DNA of 64,000 nucleotides from Elysia chlorotica. Lineage: Eukaryota > Mollusca > Gastropoda > Plakobranchidae. Within the stretch, counting starts at the first letter, position 1. Each line of letters begins with the position of its first letter. Under the pieces are notes generated by a model. That model was not told where the DNA came from. It saw nothing but the letters and a program-made list of their open reading frames with translations, and did not search any database. The stretch covers positions 119,903 to 183,902 of the forward strand of contig RQTK01000028.1 of assembly GCA_003991915.1 (NCBI GenBank), written 5' to 3'. The position numbers and the translations under genes are program-made. Shown here piece by piece: positions 10,674 to 40,835 of this stretch.

Positions 10674-13600
10674 ACCCAAATGGTCTGTACATAGTAACAG
10701 AGATTTATTTTCAGGAAAAAATAAATATGGTGGCGTGGCAAACTTTCCGGAATTTTCATGAAAAAGTGTTTTCCGGACATTAGACTCAAATAGAAGGATT
10801 TACGGAGGATCCAGACCCAAATTATATTTCAGGAATTTCAGAAATTTCCGGAAAAGTGGCATCCCTGCAAGAAACATTTTATTTAAGAAAAAACACAATC
10901 TAAAGAGGAGAAAAAATAAACAGAAATTTAACAAAAAATATATTGTTCAAAAGACTATTAATATCATATCTAAAATATTCTATATTTTTTCGATAAAAGA
11001 GATCTTTGTTTGGATAACTTTTTTACGCATTGATTTTCATGGGTTTTCAAGAATTCTTTTGTTTCCCTTCCCAAGCACACACCTAAATTCTCACAAGCTT
11101 TAAAGCTCTTATGTCACTCACCCAGCAGGCCGCAAAAGTCTAGAAGAAATTTCTCCACATCTTCATTACCCTTGTATTTCTGCATAGCACCTTCTGGGTC
11201 TTTCTGGAACTCTTCCAATGCCTGCATAAATTTGGCATCTGCAAATTTCTTCCTGAGAGTACCATTCTTCTCTATTTTGGTGAGTAAGTCATCTGTGATC
11301 CAGTCTGCCATTAAAAAGAAAAAAATAAAGGATAAAAGAAAGCCCTGCATCGCTAGAATAATATTGAATGTACCAAGCCTCTAATCTAAATGATCAAGTC
11401 CAATAGTCCCGAGACTGAAACAACAAGATTAAGATATAACTTCACTGAGCCAGCAGAATGGCTAACATATCTCTTTTTTGTAGTTTTGAGATTAACAAAA
11501 AAAGTTTGTTCTGGTGTTGGTAGTCTGTAATTGTTATAGTTATACTGTTTTTCTTTAGTTAAAAAAAAAACAACGAAGTGATGCAATTTCATTTCAATTT
11601 TATCTATGTCAAATCCCATTGGGCCTATCCCTGAGATATGCTTTCCTGTCAGCCCACCAACGTTACAATAAAATTGCGTTAACGCTTGCACTCACAATTG
11701 ATGTGTTTAGAGTACACATTCTAGTATTTTGAGAGTTAGACCAAACTCCTGAATAATGTTATTACGGTGGAATTTGCATAAGATAACCCCCGTTTAAGGT
11801 AACTATGGCTTTATATAAACTGCAAATAAGGAACACAGAAATACAAAGCAATCTAATGAAAAAAAAAAAGAAAAAAGATAGGTGACATGAAAATGTTTGT
11901 TGAAGAGACTAAAATTATTCTTTGAACATGCTATTATTCCTCGACAATAAAAGTGAAGATAAACCACCCTGGGATTGAATTAAATATATTTCAATAAGGA
12001 TCATGAGTGCTAAAAATGTCATTGATCTATGACTAAGTCACAGTTTTCAATCTCACTTTTTAACTCTTCATGGCATTTTATGATCATTGCTTCTTCATAG
12101 ATGTCTGTTATTCTGCTGATTGTAATGCTGTGTTTTTTTTTGGTTGCCACAATGCCTGCGGTTCTTAAGACTCATTACGTTTTAAATTGAATTTGCGAAG
12201 TGGAATCTACTTCCGATAAACATCTTAGAGACAGTTAAAAAAAATTTTTTAACCACAAATTTTTGTGATAAACAGTAACAAAAACGAAAAAAAAAAAGGG
12301 AATTGGTGACTTAGAAATACTTGTTATAAAGCCTATTTTTACCTTAAACAGGGTTTATTTTAAGTGGATTCCACTGAAAATATAGAGTACCTTGATTATC
12401 CATCAACCCTTTGGCCTCCGACATCGCTTGCTGAACCTCATCAAATGTTAAAGCTGACTGAGTCTTTTCCTTGGGGGTGATGAAAGGAATGTTCTCCTTG
12501 GATTTTTTAATGCTGTCGCTAGAACTTTTTAGTGAAGAGGAAATCGTCTTATTGGACTTCGTCGGACCTCCAAATAGAAATCCTTTCTTCATACCACCAA
12601 ACATACCAGTATCAGGGGGGTTGGTTGCTGATGCTTGTTTTGTGCTTTTTACCTCCTGAAAGGAACAAAATAAAGTTAAGATAGAGTCGATGACAAAAAT
12701 TGTATAAAATTATATGAGAAAAGAATTCACAACAATACTGTTTCAAGCATTTTAATTAGATTGTTTTCTTAAGTTGAAAAAATAAAAACAACCAAATAAC
12801 TATTTTGACTCAGAAACGATCAAATTTTCAAAGAATACAGTAACATTAATTTGGTAATAATGAGGTTTCCTGTTTTTCTTTATAAATCTCGCTATAGCAA
12901 GGTTTTTCGTTATTCCCAAAATAAGACTCAAAGAGGATTTTACTGAACATTTTGCCCTCATAATTTAACCATGGTTTTTCCTGTGTCCCCCTTTTAAATT
13001 ACAATGTCAGTGTTAGGCAACAAAAACTATGGATCTAGATAGATTAGCTTAACACATGCCATGTGTCCTCTTCTTGTTCTTGTTTAAAGTAGTACGCCTT
13101 GATTATCAAGTTAGGCATACTACCTTAAACAAAAACAAGAAGAAGACACATGGCATGTCTAAAACTAGAGTTTTGTGAGAGGATGATGCAAGGAAATAAA
13201 ACTTAATGGTAATGTTTATTATACAGACCCCCTGTAGAGATAATACAACAGTGCTCAGGATGGGTTTGACTATTCACCCGTGTAGCATTGCATATATGCA
13301 AGCTTTCATAGAACAAAAGTAATTTACATGTAAGTAGCAGAGGGTGAGGTTGTCTCTTATGTCAGCAGTGCTGGGGAACAGTACAGGGAGAATGATGGAG
13401 CTGGGACACTGGCAAATTATTATTGCAAATTTGAGGTGCCAAATGAGATGTTTACTATTTGGCAACTTTCTCAATTTTGTAAAAGTTGGTTATGGGTTTA
13501 GATCATATCTAGATCTAGTCTTGAACTTCTCGTTATTAGCAGGGTTAACTGATTTCGTTATATCGTTAATTCCAAACTAAATTATAGGGAGCGAAGAGAG

Positions 13601-15418
13601 AGAAAAAAAGGGATTTAAAAATTTCTTGCTATTTCAAAGATTTTTGTCATTTGCAATGTTGTTAAAAATAGGGACTTTTGTACATCTTTTAAATTAAGAT
13701 CTTCAAATGATTTATTAACATTTTTATAAAGTCCAAGATAAAAAATTACATGAAATTAAACAACAAATATTCTAAGATAACAATAACTATCAATCATTCA
13801 ATTAAACTTTTAAATGATTGATTCGAAAGATAATTCAGACATTCCACGAAGAATAAAATGAAGATTTTTCAGGTAAAATGTAAGAGGTAAGATTGTTCCG
13901 TTTTAAAGTTATGAAGTCCGTGCCAAGACCATTGGCAATGCCTATACTAATGTCTTTACAAACCATTTTTTCTAATATATCCTCAAGCTCAAATTTTGCT
14001 AGATGGCGCACATGCTACGTTGAAATATTATGTCGAATTTTACAGAAAAAACATCCCAACAAAAAATAATGACACTCAAACTCTGACAGAGTTAAATGAA
14101 TATGAAGGAGAACATTACTGCATGTATTGAAAAAAAACATACTTGAGGTTTCTTAGAAGAAACATCTCCTTTGGCAAGCTCACTGTTTGGTGTCACTACT
14201 TGTGCTGCAGGTTTTTTCACAACCTTTGCTCTTTCTTTCGCACTTGGGTTGGAACTACCATTCTGCTTGGCTGGCCCATTTCTGCTCTCCCTAATGACAT
14301 CTGCTTTCTTGACTATCTCAGTCATATCCTCCAAAGGAGGAACATCTGGACAAGCAATATTGATAATTGAAAAATGTTATCAAGATACCTCATGAATCAC
14401 TACAAGTGCAGAGATGATGAATGATGATGTTTTTCAAGTTTCAGTTTCTTTTTAAAATCAAATGGAAAAAAATGTTGAAAGAAAGACTGAAATCAGACAC
14501 TGACTTGACTGAGCCTATGTTATTCAAATCATATCTCAAGTTTTTGAAAGAGACACATGTTTACAACTGAATTTGGTCAAACTTTGAACTGATAAACCAA
14601 AGATTTTCTCTAAACTGGAATATTTTTTAGAATGCTAGGAAAATACCACAATTCTATTAAAAAAAAAACAACCTCTCTGTATCTAGAGATCTAGATCTTG
14701 ACATATGAGGCAATCAGGATGAAGCGAGCACTTGTTGCTTGTATAACAAGAGCAAGAGCTCTCCGAATTGTAGAAAAAAAAATTTCCATTAAAATTTTAA
14801 AATATAATTAAATCTCTGGTTCTAACTGTGATCTTTAGATTTTCCAACATCTTTGGGTGCAATTGATGCGTTTAAAACACTAGAATCTAGTATATATATT
14901 TATAACTCTTACAAGTCGGAATTTTGACGCGCCTTATTAACCCAGGTTGCTTCACATCTAGAATCTAGTAGTACTAGACTCTCTAGTAGTCCAAATAAAG
15001 GTAGAGAGATTTAAACTAGAAAGCAGGTAGAGAGATTTAAATTAGAAATTAGGTATAGAGATTTAAACTAGAAATTTAATTAGCCTAGGTATAGAGATTT
15101 AAACTAGAAATTAGGTATAGATCTAGATTATATAGCGTACACGTATCCGTGATTTTCAAAGTCTTAGGTTTATTCTTAAAAAATGTATAGATATAGATCT
15201 AGTTTACTACCAACGCGTGTTAGTTTTCCAAACTAAACAAAACATAAATAAAAGCTAAGAGACATTCCTGTACCTGAGTCGTCAGCCATTTTCAAACAAT
15301 CCTTGACATTAGATGGGTTGACCTTGACCCATTGGGAAGGCGCATTAGCTTTCTTGCAATCGTAAACCAGATAGTGTGGTAAATTCACGTTGGATTTTTT
15401 TTTAACGTCCATCGTCAT
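7934..15418 (-). CDS. Six-exon gene for a 469-aa STI1/Hip-like helical-repeat protein
   Basis: The minus-strand coding exons are 15418-15274, 14345-14143, 12655-12391, 11304-11122, 9795-9267 and 8018-7934. Phases are 1, 0, 1, 1 and 2, every junction is AG/GT, and the frame closes on TGA, giving 469 residues. It starts MTMDVKKKSNVNLPHYL. Residues about 49-204 are Lys/Ser/Pro-rich and carry a GGMKKGFLFGG motif. Residues 205-266 (DWITDDLLTKIEK ... ALEEFQKDPEGAMQKYKGN ... FLLDFCGLLGDHF) resemble an STI1/DP module. Residues about 267-400 are Ser/Lys/Asp-rich with DDDDD. A second STI1-like module (EVREVLKDKRVMETLMDPQI) leads to the C-terminus GLLRFQAS. STI1/DP modules occur in Hop, Hip (ST13) and ubiquilins, where they bind clients or partners of Hsp70/Hsp90. 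I infer a co-chaperone-like cytosolic role. No TPR, J or UBL domain is visible, so it is not one of those named proteins. No signal peptide or membrane helix is seen. The weakest junction is the donor at 9266 (gtatgt), chosen because it restores phase with the last exon. Confidence 0.8.
10398..10640. repeat. Two-copy tandem duplication, about 122 bp each
   Basis: The segment starting ttgcaataaaagcgtattga at about 10399 is repeated from about 10520 with only a few changes. It lies in intron 4 of the STI1-like gene and is followed by a poly-C/poly-A run at 10644-10675. Confidence 0.85.
13054..13158. repeat. Inverted repeat (hairpin) with 47-bp arms
   Basis: The left arm 13054-13100 (acatgccatgtgtcctcttc ...) pairs with 13111-13158 around a loop of about 10 bp (gattatcaag), with only a few mismatches. 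It sits in intron 2 of the STI1-like gene. It could be a small palindromic MITE; no target duplication is obvious. Confidence 0.8.
15000..15125. repeat. Short tandem repeat around 'agagatttaaactagaaa'
   Basis: The phrase gtagagagatttaaactaga and variants recur five times with irregular spacing in intron 1 of the STI1-like gene, among TAGATC-type words. Confidence 0.75.
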
Positions 15419-18400
15419 CTGTTCAGTCAGACCATAGATTCTTTACGGATCCCAAGACATGTACATACATTGTAGTAATTTTATGGGAAGCCACGCAGAG
15501 AAAATAAACCACCTGCTTGCGGCAGCGTGATAGGGTCTAATCCGGGACTGAGTTCGCGCGGTGTTTACTCCTTATTTATGTGGTCTAACTAGCAGACTTT
15601 AAAAGTCCTCTTCCAAATTCTGACATGCATTGCTGCATGAGCCCGTTTTATTTTTTTTTAATTGGTTCACCGCTATTCTGCTACTACGGCTCTTCTTTTA
15701 CATATAAAACTTGTTCAGCAGTCTACAACTCTTGGAAAAAACAACAAACAAACAACGGATCGACTTCTGAATCGTCTGAAATTAAAATAGCATGCAAGTC
15801 AGCGGATTGGGTCACACCAGATACGCCCACTGAACGATACGTAGCGCTTCTGTTTTTCGCTAACATTGTAGTGACCTCCAGCCAAGAACGAAGGCTAATT
15901 CCTAATAGCATGCAAGTTTACTACAATCGCGTACTGACTGGGTTCAGCCACCACAGGCAAACTGCACACACGCAAAAACAACAACAACAACCCAACAAAG
16001 TCACAGTTTGCGAGCATTTACAAGCAGCAAACAACGTACGTTTTCCTCGAACTAACGCTCTCTCGTAATGGTGGTTATTTATAGGGGAATCTCTTTGGGT
16101 GCACCCTAAGTCTTTAGCGTCTTCGCCAAACTATAATTTCGTGCCTCATAACTTAAAAGAGCTATGTAAAACCAAAGAGATTGGTGTAAAACTAAAGACC
16201 AACGACTCTTGAGTGTAAGTTGAGTCTAGAATACATGTACTTTGCTGAGATTCTAATACGAGTGTTGTACTGTTGTATACAGCAGCATATCATATATGAT
16301 TCTACTGGATCACAAAATTTATAAGTGTAAGACTCGATGTATTTTGCGGAAAGAAGTAGATCTAGATGCATTGGCCATTCAAACAATTACACAAATATCT
16401 AAGCGCCTGTGAACCTAACCTGGAAAAAAATCAAACCTGCTTAAATAATAATTAGAATCTAGATCTAGATCTATGTTGAATTTGGGCAGTAATACTGAAA
16501 AGGAAGAATAATAATCCAAAAGGAAAAGTTTAAAATGACACATATAATAGTAAAATTCCTTCAAACTAATAATATTTTTCTATTGTAGACCAAGTGGAAA
16601 GAAAATAACCAAGAAACAGGCCATTTTTAGGTTTTTCTTTAATTCTCTAGATTTAGAGTGACAGGCAAGGCTGCCAAGGCTATATTGATCTAATGTGGAT
16701 CAAGAATACATTCTAGATATTGATCTACCTATAGAATCTAGACATTGCAGTTTGGCCTTGATAACATATTGATTTCCCTTTCTATGATTATTAACACTAG
16801 ATTTATAATAAAATTGGACAGTTTCTAGAGATAGATTTATAAAGACATTGTTTATCATGCAGCCTGTGAGAACAGCCTGCGGCGCTATCGACACATGTAT
16901 GCTGCGAGAATAGTGTGCAACGCATACTGCGGGAATAGAATAGCGCCTCGCACTGTTTGAACAGTCTCTGAGATTGGTAGGCCCTTCTCTGCGCTATTCG
17001 GGCAGCATTTTCCATACAGACGGTGTGTGCGTTGGGGGGGGGGGGGGGGGTCATGGTCAGTGAAACCACTGAAAAGGTGTGTGGGGGGTGGGGGGGGGGG
17101 TTATAGTCAATGAAAGCCACTGAAATTGCGTGTGTTTATACCGGCTCAGTCTTATCTTGATTCATGTATCTCTAGACCGGTGTGCAAGATAAAGCTTCAA
17201 TGGGTATTTTCGTGTAGGCTTACATTTACACATATTTTTCCATTTCCACATACGTGTATGTATCATGTTTTTTTTTCTAGGGCCTTTTTGTTCTTCAAAC
17301 TCGCCACCAGATGCACCTGGCTGAGTCATTTATATGGAGTTGACCAGGCTATAATTTTTACATGTAATGAGGAGGGATTTGCAATAGAAAATCTGATTTC
17401 CGCTGACATTGGCGGAGAGGGCCACTAGATGTACACTCCAGTCATGTACATTATTCACCCCCTGTGAGCGATATGTCCTGTAATTATAAATCTCGTTTAA
17501 TTTCACATATGTTGGATAATGTCATTGCCAGTCCCCTCAGTAGAGACTATTGGTGCTGCTTTGTTACTTGGATTCTTTTATGTAACTTGTAAGGGTCCCA
17601 TACTGTTTTTTTGTGTTCAAATCAAATTCTTTCATCTATGGTCGGACCTTCAAACTCAAATAAATCAAAGCTCTCTCCTAGTTAAGTGCTTCATAAAATT
17701 AATCTTAAAGATATTTTACTATGTTAAAAAAAAATGATACTAAGTGTCCATTATTTGTACAGAAATATTATAATAATAATAATGATCATTTTTAAGCGCT
17801 TTATCCCAGCATAGCCGGCTCAAAGCGCTTTACATAGTTAAGAAGAAACAAATTATCAGCCATTCACACACATTATAAGGCAGTTTTGCACATAAAGGAC
17901 ATGATACATGAACAACAAAGAAAAATATAATGAAAAATGAGTAAATTACACATATAAAGAAAACATTAATGAAAATTAAGAGGAAAACTCTTTTTATTAT
18001 CTAAAGCATAAATAACAAAATTTGTACAGAAACACTATACATACATTGTATATATGGCATGACTCTAAACATGTAGTGTTTTTATCCAAATTTTGCTATA
18101 CCCACTATATATTATTGTGTTTCTGTTTAAATAAGTCCTTTAAATAATGGACATAATCCCTGTGTATTGCAATTATTTTACCTAAAACTAAATAATCTTA
18201 GGAAATAATCATAGGAAAAATAAAATTAGGAGATAGCTTAGCTTTATTCGAAAGTCAGACCAAGCAAAAATTTGATTAAAACAAAAACGCTCAAATATAG
18301 TGCATATTTAGCAAAATTTGGACAGAAACCCATATAGAATAAAGAGGCGGAAACACTATAGTGCATATAGAAACTCCCACCATATATAGAGTGGGTATAA

Positions 18401-18688
18401 ACGCAGTCTGATATTTGCTCTACATATATCGACTAGATCTAGACCTACTGGATTTTTCATAAATTGAGGTTGTTTTTTATAATAATTTAGTTATTTTGCA
18501 CGAAACCTCTGCCTCAAATGTCAATCTAAATTGCTACCAAAACATTACTCTGAGAAGGCATTAACTGTGATGAGCCTGCATTTTTATTAAATTGGGAATT
18601 GTAAAAAAAATAATCCTTTGCTATTTCAATCGATTTTCATCAACAACAGTATCAACACCTTGCTGTACAGAGCCTTCTACAGTCAAAC
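15419..18688. promoter_or_regulatory. Shared upstream region of the divergent STI1-like and copine genes
   Basis: The 3.3 kb between the two divergent start codons must hold both 5' ends, possibly with a noncoding first exon for copine. I see no clear TATA box or CpG-rich core. It contains poly-G runs (about 17034-17051 and 17083-17100) and an inverted-repeat element near 17.7-18.4 kb. The open frame at 15625-16068 has no homology I recognise and no splice support, so I do not call it a gene. Confidence 0.4.
17741..18160. repeat. Possible nested MITE with an (AAT)n / 'aagcgcttt' core repeat
   Basis: The word tccattattt near 17749 recurs inverted (aaataatgga) near 18142. The phrases acagaaacactatacat (about 18028) and gtgtttctgtt (about 18118) are also mirrored, and a further 'ggaaacactatagtgcatat' lies near 18350. 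Inside are (AAT)n and ttaagcgctttatcccagca ... caaagcgctttacat, a type of microsatellite-linked repeat seen again in weaker form near 26.9 and 31.1 kb. Confidence 0.45.
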
Positions 18689-35217
<16,529 letters not shown>

Positions 35218-38200
35218 AGAGAAATAGTTCAGGGCAGCCAAATTTAGGCCAAATCCGGAACTCATGATTTTTTGTTTAGTTTGAGAGTTCTGCCTTATCT
35301 CAGGAGAGTCCTCACCCCAAAACCACCTGGCACTGATCACAACGCTGTTGCTTTACATTCAGATCTCACCAGAGATTGAATGTGGAAAGATTAGGATTTT
35401 TTTGTCTTAGCCATTGGGCACAGTAGAATAACAAGGTACAGATTTGCCAACCCTAGACCAAAAAGATGTATTTGTATGTGTTTTATTGTACTTGTGTGTG
35501 GCCAAAACAAAGATGTATTTGTATCTGTATTATTGTACTTGTGTGTGGCCAAAACTTATTTGCGCTTTGTTAGTTGTTTAGGTTGGAGGATCTCAAGATA
35601 CTCAAGATGAGAAGAATGCTGGAAGTTTGGCATGCAGATCCTAGCAAATACGCAGTGTTTCATTATGTCAAATCCATCATGCTGTTCTTTATTCAACATG
35701 TGAAATTTGTGTCAGTATGTATTGAATGTGAATACAAAATTTCTTTGCTCTAAAACTTTTCATTTTTTACAATTTTAATAGTTGTAAATAATGTACATAA
35801 ATATTGCTTTTTTTTCTTTACATCTTTTGGTTTCCTGTGTTTTTTAAGTGATCTGTGATAGTTTTAAAATGATTTTGTCATGGCTAAAAAAGAGTACCTG
35901 CAGAAAATTGTTTGTCATTGTAAAGCTTTTGTGTAAGCGGAGGGACAGGGTTAGACATGAAGAAAGTCAATTGTTTTATCAAAAACGTAAAATGAAACAG
36001 AAAAATCGAAAAAAACTAATAATTATTGTATTTTACATTTTCAAAAGGTTTTCCTTTCAAAGAATCGGATATATATGGCCTGACCCCTTATTTATACTTT
36101 TGTATTTCAAGTCAAGTGCCAAAAAAAAAAAAAAAGCCTGTGACCATTCTCTCATATTTTTTTTTTCCTTTGATGTTTTCTATTGTCTTCTAAATCTACC
36201 AGTCATGGTATTCTTTTGTTCTCCTTTTTTAAGTTAGAGTTCAAAATACAAAGTGCTTGTGAGAATCTTTATGTATACCTCAGTTTGTAACAAACATTCA
36301 CAGGTATTGTATTGTGTGAATGGTTAATTCCTGCAGGCATGAGGCGATCAATTCTTGCTGACTACCGCCACAAGCTCATCTATGGGTCCACACTTTTTAC
36401 TTTGATGCTTATAGAAATCATACTGCCCAAGCCCGATGTCTTAACCACAAAGTGAGAATATCAACAATTTAAATAAAAAAACATTTTATGAGAAAAAACT
36501 AACATAATTACTCAATTAGACAGCCGTTAGCAAAAAAATCAAGTAAGAATTCAAATTCAAAATGAGTTTCAAATATTAAAATGCAAACATGAACACCAAA
36601 AGCGTGGTAGGTGTCTGTGTTTATTTTATGAGATTTCTTTTGTTAAAGAACTTGAGTACATTTGATAATTGAGATTTGATAATACAATGTTTTCTGTCAG
36701 ATTGGATTTAAAAAAAATTTTAAATCTGTTTTTTTTTCTCCATTTAAATCATAAGTTTTGGTTGTGCTTCAGTAGACCCTATACATAAACTTAATTATAT
36801 ATATATATTTGAACATTCACTTTTTTTGTTGTTTCATAAGATGCTTTTTTTTTTTTTGTAAATCATTCTTACTTGTAATTCAGTTGATATTTTGACATAA
36901 CGCTTGTATCTTGCAATGTATTATTCAAACTTTACAACTCTTGTTATTGAATGTTTCTGTCATTGTTTTGGCAGAAATATGTGTTTATTTTTTGTTTCTT
37001 CTTAACTTTTTACATATATTACAGAGTAGTAGTACTTTTGGAATATACATGTATTTGTTTTTAAACTAAAATGAATATAAACTATAATGTATTAGTTCTT
37101 CTTGCTATTTTTTACTGAAGTTAAATATGGTTAGAATTACCGTTTCTGGAATTTAAGGCTTTTTTCTGTATGATATGTTCAGAGCTTTTGGGTTAATGAT
37201 AATGTTTGTTTTATGAAAAGAATGGATTTTGAAGGCATGTGGTTGCAATTTATTTTAATTCTTTTTTTCTATTTTGCTTTTTTCTAAAGTTTGCAATTTT
37301 CCTCACAAAAGCAATTTTAACTCGGCTATTTTTGTCATGGTAAAAAGCTGAGACCTGGCCACAATATTGATGAAGGCAGAAGGTATTATCTTTACTTTGT
37401 CAACCCAGATTTTTAATATCATAAATACTTTAAAAGAAGCAATAATGTATGATTTGACTCATTTTTTACTTACGGGTAAAGGCAATTAAAAAAAAACAAA
37501 AATTCATTAAAAATATTTTTTTACTGTTACTATATCATAAAAATTAATGTTCTTGACAAAACTTTTATCAAATAATATTAGGATACATCTCTCTTAAATT
37601 TCAAGTCTTTTCCTCAAACCATAATTAAGAAGTGGCGTTTTGAAAAGTGAAAACAAAATCCAATAAGATGGTTGTTTATAGCTCTCACTATAGCAACCAA
37701 TATGCAAACTATTGGTATTAATAAGTCAAGGGTATATGCTTACCAGATTTTAAGTTCCTAACTTGAAAAATATGAAAAATTCCATAATACTAGCACACAC
37801 CCTTAAGACCGAATATCAGCTACATTGCAATGTTTTATTTTTTCACTTTACCTGTGTTATGTATTTCATCTGGCTTTGATTGAAAAACAATTACTTTTAA
37901 TGGAAACAATTGCTTTCTATTGACGTTTTTAATTTCATATCTGGCAAATTCCTCCAGTAAATTTACCTAAAACATGTATTACAACAGTTTACTTAATATG
38001 GTAATAGTTAAAACAGATGTTATATTTACAGATGTATGTGACTAGTCTCTGGGTTTGACTGTGACATGTATACATAATGTATGCATATAATGTTAGTTGT
38101 AAGTGTAAGGAAAGGACATGTTCATCAGTTAAGTAGCATTTGTTTACTAATACGATTTTCCCTGTAGATTTGCCTTTCAAAACTTTCTATTCCCCAAAGA

Positions 38201-38950
38201 ATGCTTTCTGGTTTACATTTGGTATGAATTCCTTAAAAACATAAACATTTAAAAAGAAAAACAAATAGTTTTATTCCAGTGGTGGCAGAGCATTTCTTGC
38301 AGCCAACACTGTTTTCCCCGATACTCTGCTCAGATGAAAACAATCATTTACCAACAGTGTGATTTTTGTGTGTACATCTTTTAGTTGTTGGGTCATAAAT
38401 TTTACTTGTACAAAACATAAAAAAAAAAATTGAATTTAATGTTTTTTATAATAATTTTACATTACCAGTAGCATTACATGATGGAATACAGACTGCATGC
38501 AGCTAAAATAAAAAATCTTCCTCTACCTTCTCAAAGTTCTTTTCTATGTTCTTATTCATCCTCACATCTACTGTCCTTTAACAAAAATCATTATTTCATT
38601 TTTCTTATGTACTTACTGAGTTGTTCAATCAGTTGTAAGCTACCCCTAGATATTATCTTATTGTTGTGTGAAGATTATTTTGTGCCTTTTAGTTTTTGTC
38701 GCATACTTTACATTTTCGTGTGAAAAATAATATAACAATGATACTACTACTACCACCACCACCACCACTGAGTAGTCCTTTGTTGATTCAGCATAATGCC
38801 AACCGTTTTTTCTGCTGACTAATCTTTTTAGCCTAGAAATATTGTAAAACTTTATACAATTTGTTTATGTCTAATGATTATATTGTTAATACTATACAGA
38901 TATGTGTATCAATTGTAATGAATAAATATTAATTTCATGTAAAGGTATCT
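35218..38950 (+). other. Copine 3' untranslated/flanking region
   Basis: No further exon follows the stop. AT-rich sequence contains AATAAA at 36472-36477 and at 38921-38926; either could be the polyadenylation signal, and the second would give a 3.7-kb 3' UTR. A 47-bp tandem duplication (gatgtatttgtatgtgtttt ... gtggccaaaac) lies at about 35465-35552. Confidence 0.45.
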
Positions 38951-39839
38951 CACTTTGTGTTGTAAAGGTAAAAGTATTTTACTTTTTTCTTGTGATTTTA
39001 CACTTCATATTGACTTTTTGTTGTTGTGGTTAAAATGGTTTAGGTGGCCCATGTTTGAAACTTGGAAAATGGAAAAAGAAATTACAGATTTTAATAAATA
39101 CAATAGGTATTTCATTTTTTTTTGTTTTCTATGCAAGGGTAGAACTAATATATTGGCAAATTTGTTTTGTAAAGTTTCTAAAAAAGTAACATGAAATAGT
39201 GAACAACAACAAAAAAGCGTGTGAAATACGATTTTTAGTCTTGTCAAACATAATTTTTATCTAGTTTTGTTAAGGACCAATGTATCTTCTTCACACATAT
39301 AATTCCTATCTACTATAATAAATTGTACCTCTTTCTACTGCAAACGTTCAAAACGTGTGATCCAATTTTATTGCATTATTTTCCCTATTGAACTAATGTT
39401 TTTTTGGTGCATAAATTGAATTGAATCCCCTAATTTATTTTAATAAACATACACATTAATAATACACGTACATCTTTATGTACTTATGTTTTGTGAAAGC
39501 ATGCAGTTTCGTTATTGTCCTTTTGAGTTTCCCCTTGAAGTGCAACGCGTTTTCGTAGTCTATAGTTCTTATTTGAGTTTAATAATAAAAAAAAGGTATA
39601 TTGCAACTCAATGCTGACATCTTCAACAACCCCTAAAAGGCCTTTACCAAAACGCAATTGACATCATTCATTTTTTAAAGATTTATTTTGTCAACAAGAT
39701 GATTTATGAGCAAGAACATCCCCAACTCTGAGACACCTTTTCTAATGATTTACCTACTGATTCACATTCTTAAGGAAGACTCCAGATAAATTTTATTTAA
39801 TAGACTTATAGATTACTTTCTCTTTCTCCTCTCTCCCTT

Positions 39840-39884
<45 letters not shown>

Positions 39885-40730
39885 CCTCTCTCCCTCCCCC
39901 TCTGTGATAGCCTGTCTATTCACCAGTTTCTCTGTTTCGTCATCCTTAAACCATGCTATGCAACTCAGGCCAACACTAACTTAACTTTTCAGGTTTACAT
40001 AACGAAACTCAAATTATTGTGGATATTAATAACGTTAACAACTAATTAAAGATGAATCCAATCCGGCAGGAAATATGGGGCCTTGCTCTCTGATTGGCTG
40101 AGCAGGCGCGAGGAATGAGCACATTCTGCCTGCACCAGTTGTAGAGTACCGATTGTTCACTGGCAGTTCTATAGTCTGAATAGACACAAAATAAAACAAC
40201 ACGGTTTGAATGAAACTTCGAAAGACTTCCACTGCGTATGCACAATATAAATTTACCCTAATAGATAGTGAAGTTCCTCTTAATGTTATTCTTAAATAAC
40301 CATCAATTAAATCACATGTGTAGCGAGTGTTGATATGGTCTTTTGGTAAATAACTGATAACTGCATAGGAAAAGCTGAAAATGGGAATGTTCAAACTGTT
40401 GGACTGATTATTAAGGCCAACTGATGGTATTGGTAATTTTCACCTCTCACAGAAATGGTCTCATTGCTATAGAATACAATTTTAGGCCTTGTTTACTTTA
40501 GAACACTACCAATCATTTTCCTCCTTGATTAAACCTTTGTAAATCTCTATGAGCCGTTTTTTCAAAACTTAAAATTTTCATACATAAATGCCTGTTTTCA
40601 TCGAATTCAGCTAAAATTTGAGTTGCAGAGAACTTATCACTATAGAAAACTGTGTATAGAAGTATATTTTTCATATATATATAATTATACAATCTATGAT
40701 GTGCAAACATATTGGTATATTATGATTGGC
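38951..40730. other. No gene seen
   Basis: AT-rich intergenic DNA with a (CT)n run at about 39843-39881. The minus-strand frame at 40035-40394 has no recognisable domain or splice context. Confidence 0.4.
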
Positions 40731-40734
40731 TAAA

Positions 40735-40835
40735 ACGGGAGTCCTGGTAGCCGCGCACTGTCTCGTGTGTAGGAGCACATAGCAATTGTCAGACGGTAGT
40801 CTTGGAACCCATCTCCATATAGGATTCTCCTTGAG
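40735..40835 (+). repeat. SINE fragment (body-tail)
   Basis: The pieces 'gggagtcctggta', gcactgtctcgtgtgtagga and 'tgtcagacggtagtcttgg' align with the SINE body and tail. The head and extreme tail are missing. Confidence 0.6.

Noticed and set aside
15625..16068. 147-residue plus-strand open frame upstream of the STI1-like gene
   Set aside because: No recognisable domain, no splice signals, mixed composition. Likely chance.
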